From AP-16 sp036395835 (GTDB taxonomy: Bacteria > Pseudomonadota > Alphaproteobacteria > Rhizobiales > Xanthobacteraceae), in contig DASWCW010000261.1 of the NCBI GenBank assembly GCA_036395835.1, forward strand, positions 1-29,598: a DNA stretch of 29,598 nucleotides, given 5' to 3'. The notes beneath the pieces were generated by a model. That model did no database searches and had not been told where the DNA came from. It saw only the letters and a program-made list of their open reading frames with translations. The translations under genes and the position numbers were made by a program. Of the stretch, positions 1 to 9,970 are shown in pieces (position 1 is the first letter of the stretch; each line of letters opens with the position of its first letter).

Positions 1-1265
1 TCCGGATCGTCCAAGCGCTTCGCCATGTCTTCGATCGAATCGAACACCACGGCGCGTCCGGTGTGCTGCATCAGGTGCGGCGAAGCCGCAGATTGTTTGA
101 TCATTGCGCCGCGCGGCGCGAGGTTCCCGCCGAGCACGCACATGGCCCCATCGGCGCTGACCGGATTCTCGCGCGTGCGGATCACGGTCTGACCGGGCAC
201 CGGCTCGGCCACCGCGATCGCGTCGCCGATCGTGCCGGCGACCGTCGGCGCCTCGAGCGCGAGCAGATCCTTGATCTCCGCCATCAACCGCGGCAGGCCG
301 CCGGCCTCGTGGAAATGCTCCATGTAGCCGGCGCCGGACGGCTTGAGATCGACCAGCACCGGCACCTCGCGGCCGAGCCGGTCGAATTCCTGATAATCGA
401 TCGTCTGCCCGACGCGCCCGGCGATGGCGGCCAAATGAATGATGCCGTTGGTCGAGCCGCCAATCGCCTGCAGCACCACCATGGCGTTGCGAAACGCCGC
501 GCGTGTCAGCACCTCGCTCGGTCGCGGACCGCGATTCTTCGCCATTTCGGCGGCGCGCCGCCCCGTCGCCTCGGCAGAGCGCACGCGCTCGGCATGGGCC
601 GCCGGGATGGTGGCGCTGCCGGGCAGCGAAAATCCCAGCGCCTCGATGACGCACGCCATCGTGCTCGCTGTCCCCATCACCATGCAGGTACCGACCGACG
701 GCGCGAGCCGCGCGTTCACGGTTTCGATCTCTTGCGCGTCCATGTTGCCGGCGCGAAAGCTCGCCCACAGCCGCCGGCAATCGGTGCAGGCGCCGAGCAT
801 CTCGCCCTTGTAATGGCCGACCAGCATCGGGCCGGTCGGCAGCACGATCGCCGGCAGATCGACGCTGGCGGCCGCCATCATCTGCGCCGGCAGCGTCTTG
901 TCGCAGCCGCCGATCAGCACCACGGCGTCCATCGGCTGCGCCCGGATCATCTCCTCGGTGTCCATCGCCATCAGGTTGCGCAAGAACATGCTGGTCGGAT
1001 GCGCGAAGGATTCGTGGATCGAGATGGTGGGGAACTCCATGGGCAGGCCGCCCGCCAGCATGACCCCGCGTTTCACCGCTTCCATGAGCTGCGGGACGTT
1101 GCCGTGGCAGGGATTGAAATCGCTGAAGGTGTTGGTGATGCCGACGATCGGCCGCTCGAGCGCATCGTCGGAATAGCCCTTGGCCTTGATGAAGGCCTTG
1201 CGCAGGAACAGCGAGAACGCCTCGTCGCCGTAGCTGGTCAGGCCTTTGCGCAACCCGCTGCTCAC
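1..1265 (-). CDS. IlvD/Edd family dehydratase (dihydroxy-acid or sugar-acid dehydratase), C-terminus cut off
   Basis: Iron-sulfur dehydratase that removes water from a 2,3-dihydroxy acid or an aldonic acid to give a 2-keto acid, in the cytoplasm. About 421 codons are present and the 3' end lies outside the window. All three cysteines expected to bind the cluster are visible: about C53 (FNPCHGN), C121 (GGCDKT) and C194 (GTCMVMGTASTM). The start is a GTG at 1265-1263 with GGAG six bases upstream. The text around CDKTLPA and the ASVDLPAIVLPTGPML stretch looks closer to pentonate dehydratases (L-arabonate or D-xylonate type) than to housekeeping IlvD, but that is a judgement from memory of the family. 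It diverges from an SDR gene 73 bp away, and such pairs are common in sugar-acid catabolism. The family is certain; the substrate is not. Confidence 0.92.
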   Translation of the reverse strand, partial: MSSGLRKGLTSYGDEAFSLFLRKAFIKAKGYSDDALERPIVGITNTFSDFNPCHGNVPQLMEAVKRGVMLAGGLPMEFPTISIHESFAHPTSMFLRNLMAMDTEEMIRAQPMDAVVLIGGCDKTLPAQMMAAASVDLPAIVLPTGPMLVGHYKGEMLGACTDCRRLWASFRAGNMDAQEIETVNARLAPSVGTCMVMGTASTMACVIEALGFSLPGSATIPAAHAERVRSAEATGRRAAEMAKNRGPRPSEVLTRAAFRNAMVVLQAIGGSTNGIIHLAAIAGRVGQTIDYQEFDRLGREVPVLVDLKPSGAGYMEHFHEAGGLPRLMAEIKDLLALEAPTVAGTIGDAIAVAEPVPGQTVIRTRENPVSADGAMCVLGGNLAPRGAMIKQSAASPHLMQHTGRAVVFDSIEDMAKRLDDP

Positions 1266-1338
1266 CGCTTGCTCCTTCAGCCTTCGGCCGTGTTAACTTG
1301 CACGGCCAATACACGATCGAGGACACGGGAGGAAGCGC
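1266..1338. promoter_or_regulatory. Divergent spacer between dehydratase and SDR
   Basis: This 73-bp gap must hold the start signals for both divergent genes. The ribosome binding sites are clear on both sides (AAGGAG before the GTG on the minus strand, GGGAGGAAG before the ATG on the plus strand). I cannot point to a convincing -35/-10 pair or operator. Confidence 0.35.
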
Positions 1339-2103
1339 ATGCCGACGCCGTTCGATCTCACCGATCAGGTCGCCGTCATCACCGGATCGAGCCGCGGCAT
1401 CGGCCGCTCCATCGCCGAGACCATGGCATCGCTCGGCGCCAAGGTGGTGGTCTCGAGCCGCAAGTCCGAGCCGTGCGAGGAGGTCGCGGCCGGCATCCGC
1501 AAAAAAGGCGGCGAGGCGATCGTCATTCCCTGCAACATTTCGCGAAAACCCGAGGTCGAGGCCCTGGTCTCCGGAACCCTGAAAGCCTTCGGCAAGATCG
1601 ACATCCTGGTCTGCAACGCCGCCGTCAACCCGGTGTTCGGACCGCTCACCAAGCTCAGCGACGAGGCGTTCGACAAGATCATGGGCGCCAACGTCAAGAG
1701 CAACCTGTGGCTCTGCAATCTGGTGATCCCGGGCATGGCGGCGCGCGGCGGCGGCGCGGTCGTGATCATCTCCTCGATCGGCGGCATGCGCGGGAGCGAG
1801 ATGCTCGGCGCCTATGCGATCTCCAAATCCGCGGATTTCGCGCTGGCGCGCTGCCTCGCGGTCGAATGGGGACCGAAGAACGTGCGGGTCAATTGCGTGG
1901 CGCCCGGCCTCGTCAAGACCGATTTCGCCCGCGCGCTATGGGAGGACGAAGCCCGCGTCGCGCAACGCAACGAGCGCACGCCGTTGCGCCGCATCGGCAT
2001 GCCCGACGAGATCGGCCCGGTCGCCGCCTTCCTCGCCTCGCGCGGCGCGAGCTTCATCACCGGCCAGATCCTGGTAGCCGACGGCGGCGTGACCATCACG
2101 TAA
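1339..2103 (+). CDS. SDR family oxidoreductase, DHRS4-like
   Basis: Short-chain dehydrogenase/reductase of 254 residues, the usual length for classical SDRs, expected to be a soluble NAD(P)(H)-dependent carbonyl reductase or alcohol dehydrogenase. The nucleotide-binding TGSSRGIG is at 15-22, the central motif reads NAAV at 93-96 instead of NNAG, and the catalytic Ser (about 146), Tyr159 and Lys163 are present (YAISK). An arginine after the second strand (SSRK, residue 41) suggests NADPH preference. The NAAVNP, VRVNCVAPGLVKTDF and FITGQ stretches closely resemble animal DHRS4 (peroxisomal carbonyl reductase), so a ketone or retinal-like carbonyl substrate is possible. The start has a strong GGGAGGAAG site. 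It diverges from the IlvD/Edd dehydratase, so it may act on the same pathway's keto or hydroxy acid; this is inference. Confidence 0.92.
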   Translation: MPTPFDLTDQVAVITGSSRGIGRSIAETMASLGAKVVVSSRKSEPCEEVAAGIRKKGGEAIVIPCNISRKPEVEALVSGTLKAFGKIDILVCNAAVNPVFGPLTKLSDEAFDKIMGANVKSNLWLCNLVIPGMAARGGGAVVIISSIGGMRGSEMLGAYAISKSADFALARCLAVEWGPKNVRVNCVAPGLVKTDFARALWEDEARVAQRNERTPLRRIGMPDEIGPVAAFLASRGASFITGQILVADGGVTIT

Positions 2104-2156
2104 GGCCGTGACGATTGCGCCACAACCAACTCTGAGGCCAAGCCACACGCGCGCTT

Positions 2157-2321
2157 CCCCTCTCCCCTTGCGGGAGAGGGCGGCTCGTTGCGAGTGAAAC
2201 GAGCAACGAGCCGGGTGAGGGGTATGGCTTTTGTGAAATAATGAAATAACAAGAACCCCTCACCCGGCTCGCATCTCGCAATGGCTCGGTGCTCGCCACC
2301 CTCTCCCGCAAGGGGAGAGGG
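2157..2321. repeat. Composite inverted repeat (CCTC-type palindromic element), likely bidirectional terminator
   Basis: Two arms of about 66 bp (2157-2222 and 2256-2321) are imperfect inverted copies separated by a 33-bp AT-richer spacer. Each arm also folds on itself: the outer end has CTCTCCC...GGGAGAG around a short loop, and the inner end is CCGGGTGAGGGG or its complement. It lies between two convergent genes (SDR and pimD), where it could end transcription from both sides. The same family recurs near 13.1, 14.3 and 19.4 kb. Confidence 0.85.
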
Positions 2322-2349
2322 TACCCGCGCCAGCCTCACATCTCGTGAA

Positions 2350-3501
2350 TTACTTCACCTCGACCAGGCCGCCAGCGCGGCCGACTTCGGCGAGGTGATG
2401 GTCGGCGTCGCCGAACATCGCGTCGATCGCGGTGACGCGCTTGAAATAATGCCCGACCTTGTACTCCATGGTCATGCCGATGCCGCCGTGAAGCTGTACC
2501 GCCTGCTGGCCGACCAGCCGGCCGGAGCGCCCGATCTGCACCTTGGCGGCGGCGATGGTCTTGTGGCGCTCCGCCTCATCCGGCTCCGCGACCATCATGG
2601 TGGCGAGCATCGCCATGCTGCGCGCCTGCTCGAGCGCGATCAGCATGTCGACGGAGCGATGCTGCAGCACCTGGAACGTGCCGATCGGCACGCCGAACTG
2701 CCGCCGCGTCTTCAGGTAGTCGACGGTGAGCTCGTGCATCGCCGCCATGGCGCCGACCGCTTCCGCGCACAACGCGGCGATGGCTTCATCGACCACGCGC
2801 CGGATCAGCCCGAATGCGTCGCCGGGCTCGCCGATCATCCCCTCGGGTCCGACCGCGACCTTCGCCAGCGTCACTTCCGCGGCGCGCTGGCCGTCGATCG
2901 TCTGATATCCGCGCCGCGAGACGCCCTGCGCGGCGGCATCGACCAGGAACAGGCCGATGCCGTGCGCATCCCGGCGCTCGCCCGAAACGCGGGCGCTGAC
3001 CAAAAGCTTGTCGGCGCAATCCCCGTGCAGCACCAAGGTCTTGGCGCCGTCGAGCACGAAGCCCCCGCCGTCGCGGCGCGCCGTGGTGCCGACATCGGCG
3101 AGATGGTAGCGCGACTGGCGCTCGCTGTGCGCGAACGCCAGCAACAGGCTGCCGTCGCCGATTTTCGGCAACAGTGCCGCGCGCTGCTCGTCGCTGGCGC
3201 CGTGGCGCAAGAGCCCGCCGCCGAGCACCACGGTCGCGAGAAACGGTTCGAGCGCCAGCGCGCGCCCGAACGCCTCGGCGACGATCATGGTCTCGACCGG
3301 GCCGCCGCCGAAGCCGCCGAAGCGCTCCTCGAACGGCAACCCGAGCAGGCCGAGCTCGGCATATTGGTCCCACAGCTTGCGGCTGAAGCCTTCCGGCGCC
3401 TCCATGTAGGCCTTGCGCGCCTCGAACTCGTAATGATCGGCCAGCAGCCGCTCGACGCTGTCCTTGAGCAGCCGCTGCTCCTCGCTCAGCTCGAAATCCA
3501 T
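2350..3501 (-). CDS. pimD: Acyl-CoA dehydrogenase, PimD-like small subunit
   Basis: FAD-dependent acyl-CoA dehydrogenase of 383 residues, within the normal family size. It begins MDFELSEEQ, has the middle-domain region LAFAHSERQSRYHLADVG at about 121-138, the YLKTRRQFG helix at 262-270 and QLHGGIGMTMEY at 336-347. This layout and the immediate pairing with a larger acyl-CoA dehydrogenase match PimC/PimD of Rhodopseudomonas palustris, the two subunits that oxidise pimeloyl-CoA and other medium or long dicarboxyl-CoAs. The middle-domain FAD loop is less canonical than in PimC, as expected for the small subunit. Only four bases separate it from the pimC stop, so the two are probably translationally coupled. 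It is the last gene of the minus-strand operon, followed by a palindromic repeat. The actual acyl-CoA substrate is inferred. Confidence 0.85.
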   Translation of the reverse strand: MDFELSEEQRLLKDSVERLLADHYEFEARKAYMEAPEGFSRKLWDQYAELGLLGLPFEERFGGFGGGPVETMIVAEAFGRALALEPFLATVVLGGGLLRHGASDEQRAALLPKIGDGSLLLAFAHSERQSRYHLADVGTTARRDGGGFVLDGAKTLVLHGDCADKLLVSARVSGERRDAHGIGLFLVDAAAQGVSRRGYQTIDGQRAAEVTLAKVAVGPEGMIGEPGDAFGLIRRVVDEAIAALCAEAVGAMAAMHELTVDYLKTRRQFGVPIGTFQVLQHRSVDMLIALEQARSMAMLATMMVAEPDEAERHKTIAAAKVQIGRSGRLVGQQAVQLHGGIGMTMEYKVGHYFKRVTAIDAMFGDADHHLAEVGRAGGLVEVK

Positions 3502-3505
3502 CTCG

Positions 3506-4708
3506 TCAGAATCCCAGGATCGCCTTGGCGATGATGTTGTGCTGGATTTCGTTGGAGCCGCCGTAGATCGAGACCTTGCGGTAGTTGAAATAGGCGGGCG
3601 CCAGCGCCGCGCCCCATTCCGGGCCGACCGGCGGCTCGTTCCAGCGCTCGTCCTCGAGGTATTCCGGCTGATAGGGCAGGGCGTAGGGGCCGACCAGCTC
3701 CAGCAGCAGCTCGGTGATCGCCTGCTGGATCTCGGAGCCCTTGATTTTCAGGATCGAGGATTTGGGATCCGGCTTGTTGCCGTTGCGGCGCGCCTCGGCG
3801 ACGACGCGCAGCTGCGTCATCTCCAGCGCCTTGAGCTCGACCTCGACCGCGGCGAGCTTGGCGCGGAACCGCTCGTCCTCGATCAACGGCTTGTCGCCGT
3901 CGCGCTCCATCGCCGCGAGCTCTTTCAGCCGCCGGATGCGCTCCTTCGACATGCCGACCCGCGCGATCCCGGTGCGCTCGTTGCCGAGCAGGAATTTCGC
4001 GTAATCCCAGCCCTTGTTCTCCTCGCCGACCAGATTCTCCACCGGCACTCGCACGTCGTCGAAGAACACCTCGTTGACCTCGCGCCCGCCGTCGATGGTC
4101 ACGATCGGCCGCACGGTGATGCCCGGGGTCTTCATGTCGATCAGCAGGAACGAGATCCCGCTCTGTTTCTTCGCCGCCGGATCTGTGCGCACCAGGCAGA
4201 AAATCCAGTCGGCGTATTGCGCCAGCGTCGTCCAGGTTTTCTGGCCGTTGACGATGTAATGATCGCCTTGGCGCTTGGCCGAGGTTTTCAGCGAGGCGAG
4301 ATCGGAGCCGGCGCCGGGCTCGGAAAAGCCCTGGCACCACCAATCGTCGATGTTGGCGCAACGCGGCAGGAATTTCTTCTTCTGCGCCTCGTTGCCGAAC
4401 GCCGCGATCACCGGCCCGACCATGCTGACGTTGAACGGCAGCGGCGAAGGCGCCGGCGCCTGCTGCAGCTCGTCGAGCCAGATGTATTGCTGCACCGGGC
4501 TCCAGTCCTGACCGCCCCATTCCACCGGCCAGTTCGGCACCGCCCAGCCTTTGGCGTTGAGGATGCGTTGCCAGGTGACGATGTCGTCCTTGTCGAGATG
4601 CCGTCCCCCGATGATCTTGTTCCGGGTTTTTTCCGGCAGCTTGGTGCGCATGAAGTCGCGCACCTCGTCGCGGAACGCGAGCTCTTCGTCGGTAAAGCGC
4701 AGATCCAT
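3506..4708 (-). CDS. pimC: Acyl-CoA dehydrogenase, PimC-like large subunit
   Basis: FAD-dependent acyl-CoA dehydrogenase of 400 residues. The FAD/substrate motif CQGFSEPGAGSDLASL is at 125-140, the NGQKTWTTLAQYADW stretch is at 154-168, and the C-terminal IYGGSNEIQHNIIAKAILG is at 381-399. The N-terminal GRHLDKDDIVTWQRIL and the HNIIAKAILGF ending are typical of PimC-type large subunits, which form a heteromer with PimD and introduce the alpha-beta double bond into dicarboxyl- or fatty acyl-CoA. I place the start at the ATG 4708-4706 because AGGAG lies six bases upstream and the protein begins like its relatives. The frame stays open upstream, but that part is low-complexity Arg/Ser-rich text without family similarity. 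It precedes pimD by four bases and follows the hydrolase gene by 73 bp. Confidence 0.88.
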   Translation of the reverse strand: MDLRFTDEELAFRDEVRDFMRTKLPEKTRNKIIGGRHLDKDDIVTWQRILNAKGWAVPNWPVEWGGQDWSPVQQYIWLDELQQAPAPSPLPFNVSMVGPVIAAFGNEAQKKKFLPRCANIDDWWCQGFSEPGAGSDLASLKTSAKRQGDHYIVNGQKTWTTLAQYADWIFCLVRTDPAAKKQSGISFLLIDMKTPGITVRPIVTIDGGREVNEVFFDDVRVPVENLVGEENKGWDYAKFLLGNERTGIARVGMSKERIRRLKELAAMERDGDKPLIEDERFRAKLAAVEVELKALEMTQLRVVAEARRNGNKPDPKSSILKIKGSEIQQAITELLLELVGPYALPYQPEYLEDERWNEPPVGPEWGAALAPAYFNYRKVSIYGGSNEIQHNIIAKAILGF

Positions 4709-4781
4709 GACGGTCTCCTGGTGAATGCCGACCCCTCGGCGCTTCCCCCCGGTTCGACGACGCCCCGATGCTTTGGCGGCT

Positions 4782-5855
4782 CTATTGCAGCGCGAGCGGA
4801 TCGGCCTCGTCGAGGAAGCCGGCCGCCTCGCGGAAGAACTGCATCCGGTTCTTCTCCATGATGATGGTGTGCGTGCCCTCGCCCAATTCCACGAACCGCT
4901 TGTAGGGAGCGTTGGCCAACTTGGCGAAATAGGCGTGGGCCTGATAGCTCGGCAGATCGGCATCCCACTCGGCGTGGATCAGCAGGGTCGGGACCTTGAT
5001 GTTGGCCGGGTCGTATTGCGGCTTGCCCACCAGCCAATATGCGCGCAAGTCGGCGAGCACGCCGTTCGGTGCGCGCAGGATCGGCGGATTGTGCTTCGTG
5101 CTTTCGGGATCGCTCGCCCAGGTGGCGTCGGCCCATTGCTCGAACCAGCCGGCGGGAATGAGATCCGCCTTCTTGTCCTCGGCGACGCCCTTGAGCCACC
5201 GGTCGCGCGCGGAATCCTTCGAGACCGTCCGATAGGCGCCGAGCGGTCCGTCGCCGCCGATCAGCGGCGCCGTGTTGAAGAGCCACAGCGGAGCATAGAG
5301 CACCAGCCGGTTGACCTTGTCGTTGTGCTCCGACGTGTACATTCCCATGATCGCCGTGCCCCAGGACCAGCCCATCAGATTGATCTTGGAGACCTTGCGT
5401 TTCTGCAGGATGTGATCGACCGCTGCGGCGACATCCTTCACCGCAACCGGCGTGTCGACGATCGGCTTGTTCTCCTGCGGAGGCTTGTCCATCTCCGGGG
5501 GACGCGTCGAGCCGCCGTATCCCCTCACGTCCACCAGATACACGTCCCAGCCGCGCCTCGCGATGTAGTCCATCATCGACAGGCCGTTGAGCGGCAGATC
5601 GAACGCGGTCTCCGCCGGGTAGGTCGCGCCGTGGACGAACAGGAGGATTTTCTCCCCGGGGAAGCTCGTGACTCCCGCCGGATGCTTGTTGCGGATGAAC
5701 AGCTCGATTCCCGCATCGGCCGCCGGGATCCGGTAGTTCTCGGTTTCGAGCTTGGGTGCGTCGCCCGCCGCCGCGATCGAAGCCAGCGAGAACCATAGAG
5801 CGGCGGTTGCGAGCGCGCATGCGCTCCGGAAATTCCGCAGAAGTCCCGCCTGCAT
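4782..5855 (-). CDS. Secreted alpha/beta hydrolase
   Basis: Alpha/beta-hydrolase-fold protein of 357 residues with an apparent Sec signal peptide: positively charged start, hydrophobic stretch at about 12-30, and a likely signal-peptidase site after the AAA preceding GDAPKL. Active-site elements are in the expected order: oxyanion motif FVHGATYP, nucleophile elbow GWSWGTA, acid in AEWDADLP, and the catalytic His in GEGTHTI. It should therefore hydrolyse an ester, thioester, amide or lactone in the periplasm or outside. The start at 5855 has an excellent AAGGAGGAG site. It lies between the PimF/FadB-like gene (138 bp upstream) and pimC (73 bp downstream), all on the minus strand. That context suggests it frees a carboxylic acid later oxidised as its CoA ester. 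The substrate cannot be read from the sequence. Confidence 0.87.
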   Translation of the reverse strand: MQAGLLRNFRSACALATAALWFSLASIAAAGDAPKLETENYRIPAADAGIELFIRNKHPAGVTSFPGEKILLFVHGATYPAETAFDLPLNGLSMMDYIARRGWDVYLVDVRGYGGSTRPPEMDKPPQENKPIVDTPVAVKDVAAAVDHILQKRKVSKINLMGWSWGTAIMGMYTSEHNDKVNRLVLYAPLWLFNTAPLIGGDGPLGAYRTVSKDSARDRWLKGVAEDKKADLIPAGWFEQWADATWASDPESTKHNPPILRAPNGVLADLRAYWLVGKPQYDPANIKVPTLLIHAEWDADLPSYQAHAYFAKLANAPYKRFVELGEGTHTIIMEKNRMQFFREAAGFLDEADPLALQ

Positions 5856-5993
5856 GACTCTCCTCCTTGTTCGCTGCACGTGTTCGGCTCGGCATTGCAT
5901 GCCGCATTCAACCACAAACCGGGCGCCGCCAACAGCGATGCCGCGGGGCAAGGCCGATGCCCGCCGTGTTGCTTCAGGTCGGGGCGCCGCGCC

Positions 5994-8096
<2,103 letters not shown>

Positions 8097-8417
8097 GGCG
8101 AAATTCCTCCCGCGGCCCCGGTGTTCATCATCCGCGCAACCGGCTGTGCGCGCGCCCGTCCGGTGGATTGACCCGGACGCTAGGAAGTGGTGCCATCGCT
8201 GTCAATCATCGGTACGCCGTTTTCATCCGCGAAGGATGAGCTGGAAACCTGGGTCCGCGCCGGCGACCGCTGCGATCTGATTGGAACGCCAAGCCCGCCT
8301 GAACGGCAGAACGCCGCCGGGCATCGTCTGGATGGGGAACGCCGGCATGGGTCGATTGCGTCGGACCGGACCGCGTCGACATCGGTGCGGCCGATTACGC
8401 CCGACGGCTCTTGCGCC
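8097..8417. promoter_or_regulatory. 321-bp divergent control region between beta-oxidation operon and ABC transporter
   Basis: No gene is apparent here. Reading the livG frame upstream of 8418 gives about 77 codons without family similarity, so I treat it as leader. The region must contain promoters for both divergent units and so is the natural place for a shared regulator site. I see no strong inverted repeat and no convincing promoter pair; a TTGACC at 8168-8173 has only a weak -10 partner. Confidence 0.4.
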
Positions 8418-9251
8418 ATGGCGGCGGATGCGGCCGTGACCGAAGCCGCGCTCGAAGCCCGGATCGATTCGTCCGCTCGACTTGCCGAGCCTTTGCTCGA
8501 AGTCAGGGACGTCAGCGTCCGGTTCGGCGGCATCGTGGCGCTCGACGGCGTCTCCTTCGCGGTTTCCCGGCGGCAGATGCTGGGTCTGATCGGGCCGAAC
8601 GGCGCCGGCAAGACCACGTTGTTCAATTGCCTGAGCCGGCTCTATACGCCCGGCAGCGGCGATATCCGGTTCGAGGGACGCAGCATCCTCGATAGCCCGC
8701 CGCACCGGATCGTCGAAATCGGCATCAGCCGCACGTTTCAGAATCTCGCCCTGTTCGGGCGCATGTCGGTGCTCGACAACGTGCAGGTCGGCGCCCATCG
8801 GCGCGGCCGCAGCGATTTCCTCAGCGACGCGCTGCATCTTCCCCGGGTGGTCCGCCAGGATCGCGCGCTCGAGCAGACCGCCTGGGACCTCCTGGACTAT
8901 CTTGCCCTGCGCGAGGTCGCGCATCAGCGGGTGATCGATCTGCCGTTCGGCGTGCAGAAACGGGTCGAGTTGGCGCGCGCGCTCGCCGCCGATCCCAAGC
9001 TCCTGCTGCTCGACGAGCCGGCCGGCGGCCTCAATCATCACGAAGTCGAGCAGCTCGGCGGCCTGATCCGCCGCATCCGCGACGAGCGCCACGTCGCGGT
9101 GCTGCTGGTCGAACATCACATGAACCTGGTCATGTCGATCAGCGACAAGGTCGTTGCACTCGACTTCGGCCGGAAGATCGCCGAGGGCACGCCTGACGAG
9201 GTGCGCGGCGATCCCGAAGTCATCCGCGCCTATCTCGGGACCACGTCATGA
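8418..9251 (+). CDS. livG: HAAT/Liv-type ABC transporter ATP-binding protein (LivG family)
   Basis: Cytoplasmic ATPase subunit of a branched-chain amino acid-type importer, 277 residues from the ATG at 8418. Walker A GPNGAGKTT is at 59-67, the Q-loop FQN at 107-109, a signature variant LPFGVQKRVE at 175-184, Walker B LLLLDEP at 195-201 and the H-loop histidines at 233-234. The LPFG version of the LSGGQ signature is seen in other LivG proteins. The frame is open back to 8187, but family similarity begins only at about PLLEVRDVSV (residue 25), so the downstream ATG is preferred although its ribosome binding site is weak. The stop overlaps the livF start by four bases (ATGA), indicating coupled translation. 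Confidence 0.92.
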   Translation: MAADAAVTEAALEARIDSSARLAEPLLEVRDVSVRFGGIVALDGVSFAVSRRQMLGLIGPNGAGKTTLFNCLSRLYTPGSGDIRFEGRSILDSPPHRIVEIGISRTFQNLALFGRMSVLDNVQVGAHRRGRSDFLSDALHLPRVVRQDRALEQTAWDLLDYLALREVAHQRVIDLPFGVQKRVELARALAADPKLLLLDEPAGGLNHHEVEQLGGLIRRIRDERHVAVLLVEHHMNLVMSISDKVVALDFGRKIAEGTPDEVRGDPEVIRAYLGTTS

Positions 9252-9961
9252 GCGCCCTGCTCGAGATCCGGGAGCTGTGCGCGTTCTACGGCCGCACCCA
9301 GGTCCTGTTCGGGCTCGATCTCGACGTGGCGGAAGGCGGCGTCACCACGCTGCTCGGCGCCAACGGCGCCGGCAAGACCACCACGCTTCGTGCGGTTTCG
9401 GGCATGCTGCACATGACCGGCGAAATCCGCTTCGCCGGAGAGCGCATCGCCGGGCGCGCGATCGAGGACGTCGTGCGCTGCGGCATCGCCCACGTGCCGG
9501 AGGGCCGCGGCACGTTCGTGCGCCAGACCGTCGAGGAGAACCTGCAGATCGGCGCGATGGCGCGCCGCGATCGCGCCGCGATCGCCGCCGACACCGAGCG
9601 CGTCTACGGCTATTTCCCCCGGCTCAAGGAGCGCCGGCACCAGCAGGCGGGGACGCTGAGCGGCGGCGAGCAGCAGATGCTCGCGGTCGGCCGCGCGCTG
9701 ATGCTGCGGCCGAAGCTGATGCTGCTCGACGAGCCCTCGTTTGGCCTCGCACCGCTGATCGTCCGCGAGCTGTTCGAGATCTTTCGCGTGCTCAATCGCG
9801 ACGAGAAGGTCAGCATGCTGCTGGTCGAGCAGAACGCCTCGTTGGCGCTCGATTTCGCCGACGATGTGTATCTGATCGAGACCGGCCGTCTGGTCATGAC
9901 CGGGCCGGCGCACGAGCTGCGCCGCGACGAGACCATCCGCCGCTCATATCTCGGCTATTAG
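9248..9961 (+). CDS. livF: HAAT/Liv-type ABC transporter ATP-binding protein (LivF family)
   Basis: Second ATPase subunit, 237 residues, the standard LivF length. Walker A GANGAGKTT is at 37-45, signature LSGGEQQ at 137-143, Walker B LMLLDEP at 157-163 and the LivF hallmark LVEQNASLAL at 192-201. The start ATG overlaps the livG stop. It pairs with LivG to drive import through LivH/LivM. The next gene starts nine bases after its stop. Confidence 0.94.
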   Translation: MSALLEIRELCAFYGRTQVLFGLDLDVAEGGVTTLLGANGAGKTTTLRAVSGMLHMTGEIRFAGERIAGRAIEDVVRCGIAHVPEGRGTFVRQTVEENLQIGAMARRDRAAIAADTERVYGYFPRLKERRHQQAGTLSGGEQQMLAVGRALMLRPKLMLLDEPSFGLAPLIVRELFEIFRVLNRDEKVSMLLVEQNASLALDFADDVYLIETGRLVMTGPAHELRRDETIRRSYLGY

Positions 9962-9970
9962 GGGAGCACG

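Noticed and set aside
63..2111. Very long plus-strand open frame spanning the dehydratase gene and beyond
   Set aside because: It is antisense to the dehydratase and then out of frame with the SDR. The translation is Arg/His/Asp-rich with no family motifs, a usual shadow in GC-rich DNA.
4709..4963. 85-residue N-terminal extension of PimC
   Set aside because: The extension is Arg/Ser-rich, unlike any acyl-CoA dehydrogenase. The ATG at 4708 has a good ribosome binding site and a family-like start.
8168..8196. TTGACC with a 17-base spacer to TGCCAT as a sigma-70 promoter for livG
   Set aside because: The -35 is fair but the -10 matches only three of six bases, which is not enough in GC-rich alphaproteobacterial DNA.
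8940..8975. LPFGVQ in place of LSGGQ in LivG as a sign of an inactive ATPase
   Set aside because: LPFG- and LPYG-type signatures are familiar in LivG proteins, and all other ATPase motifs are intact.
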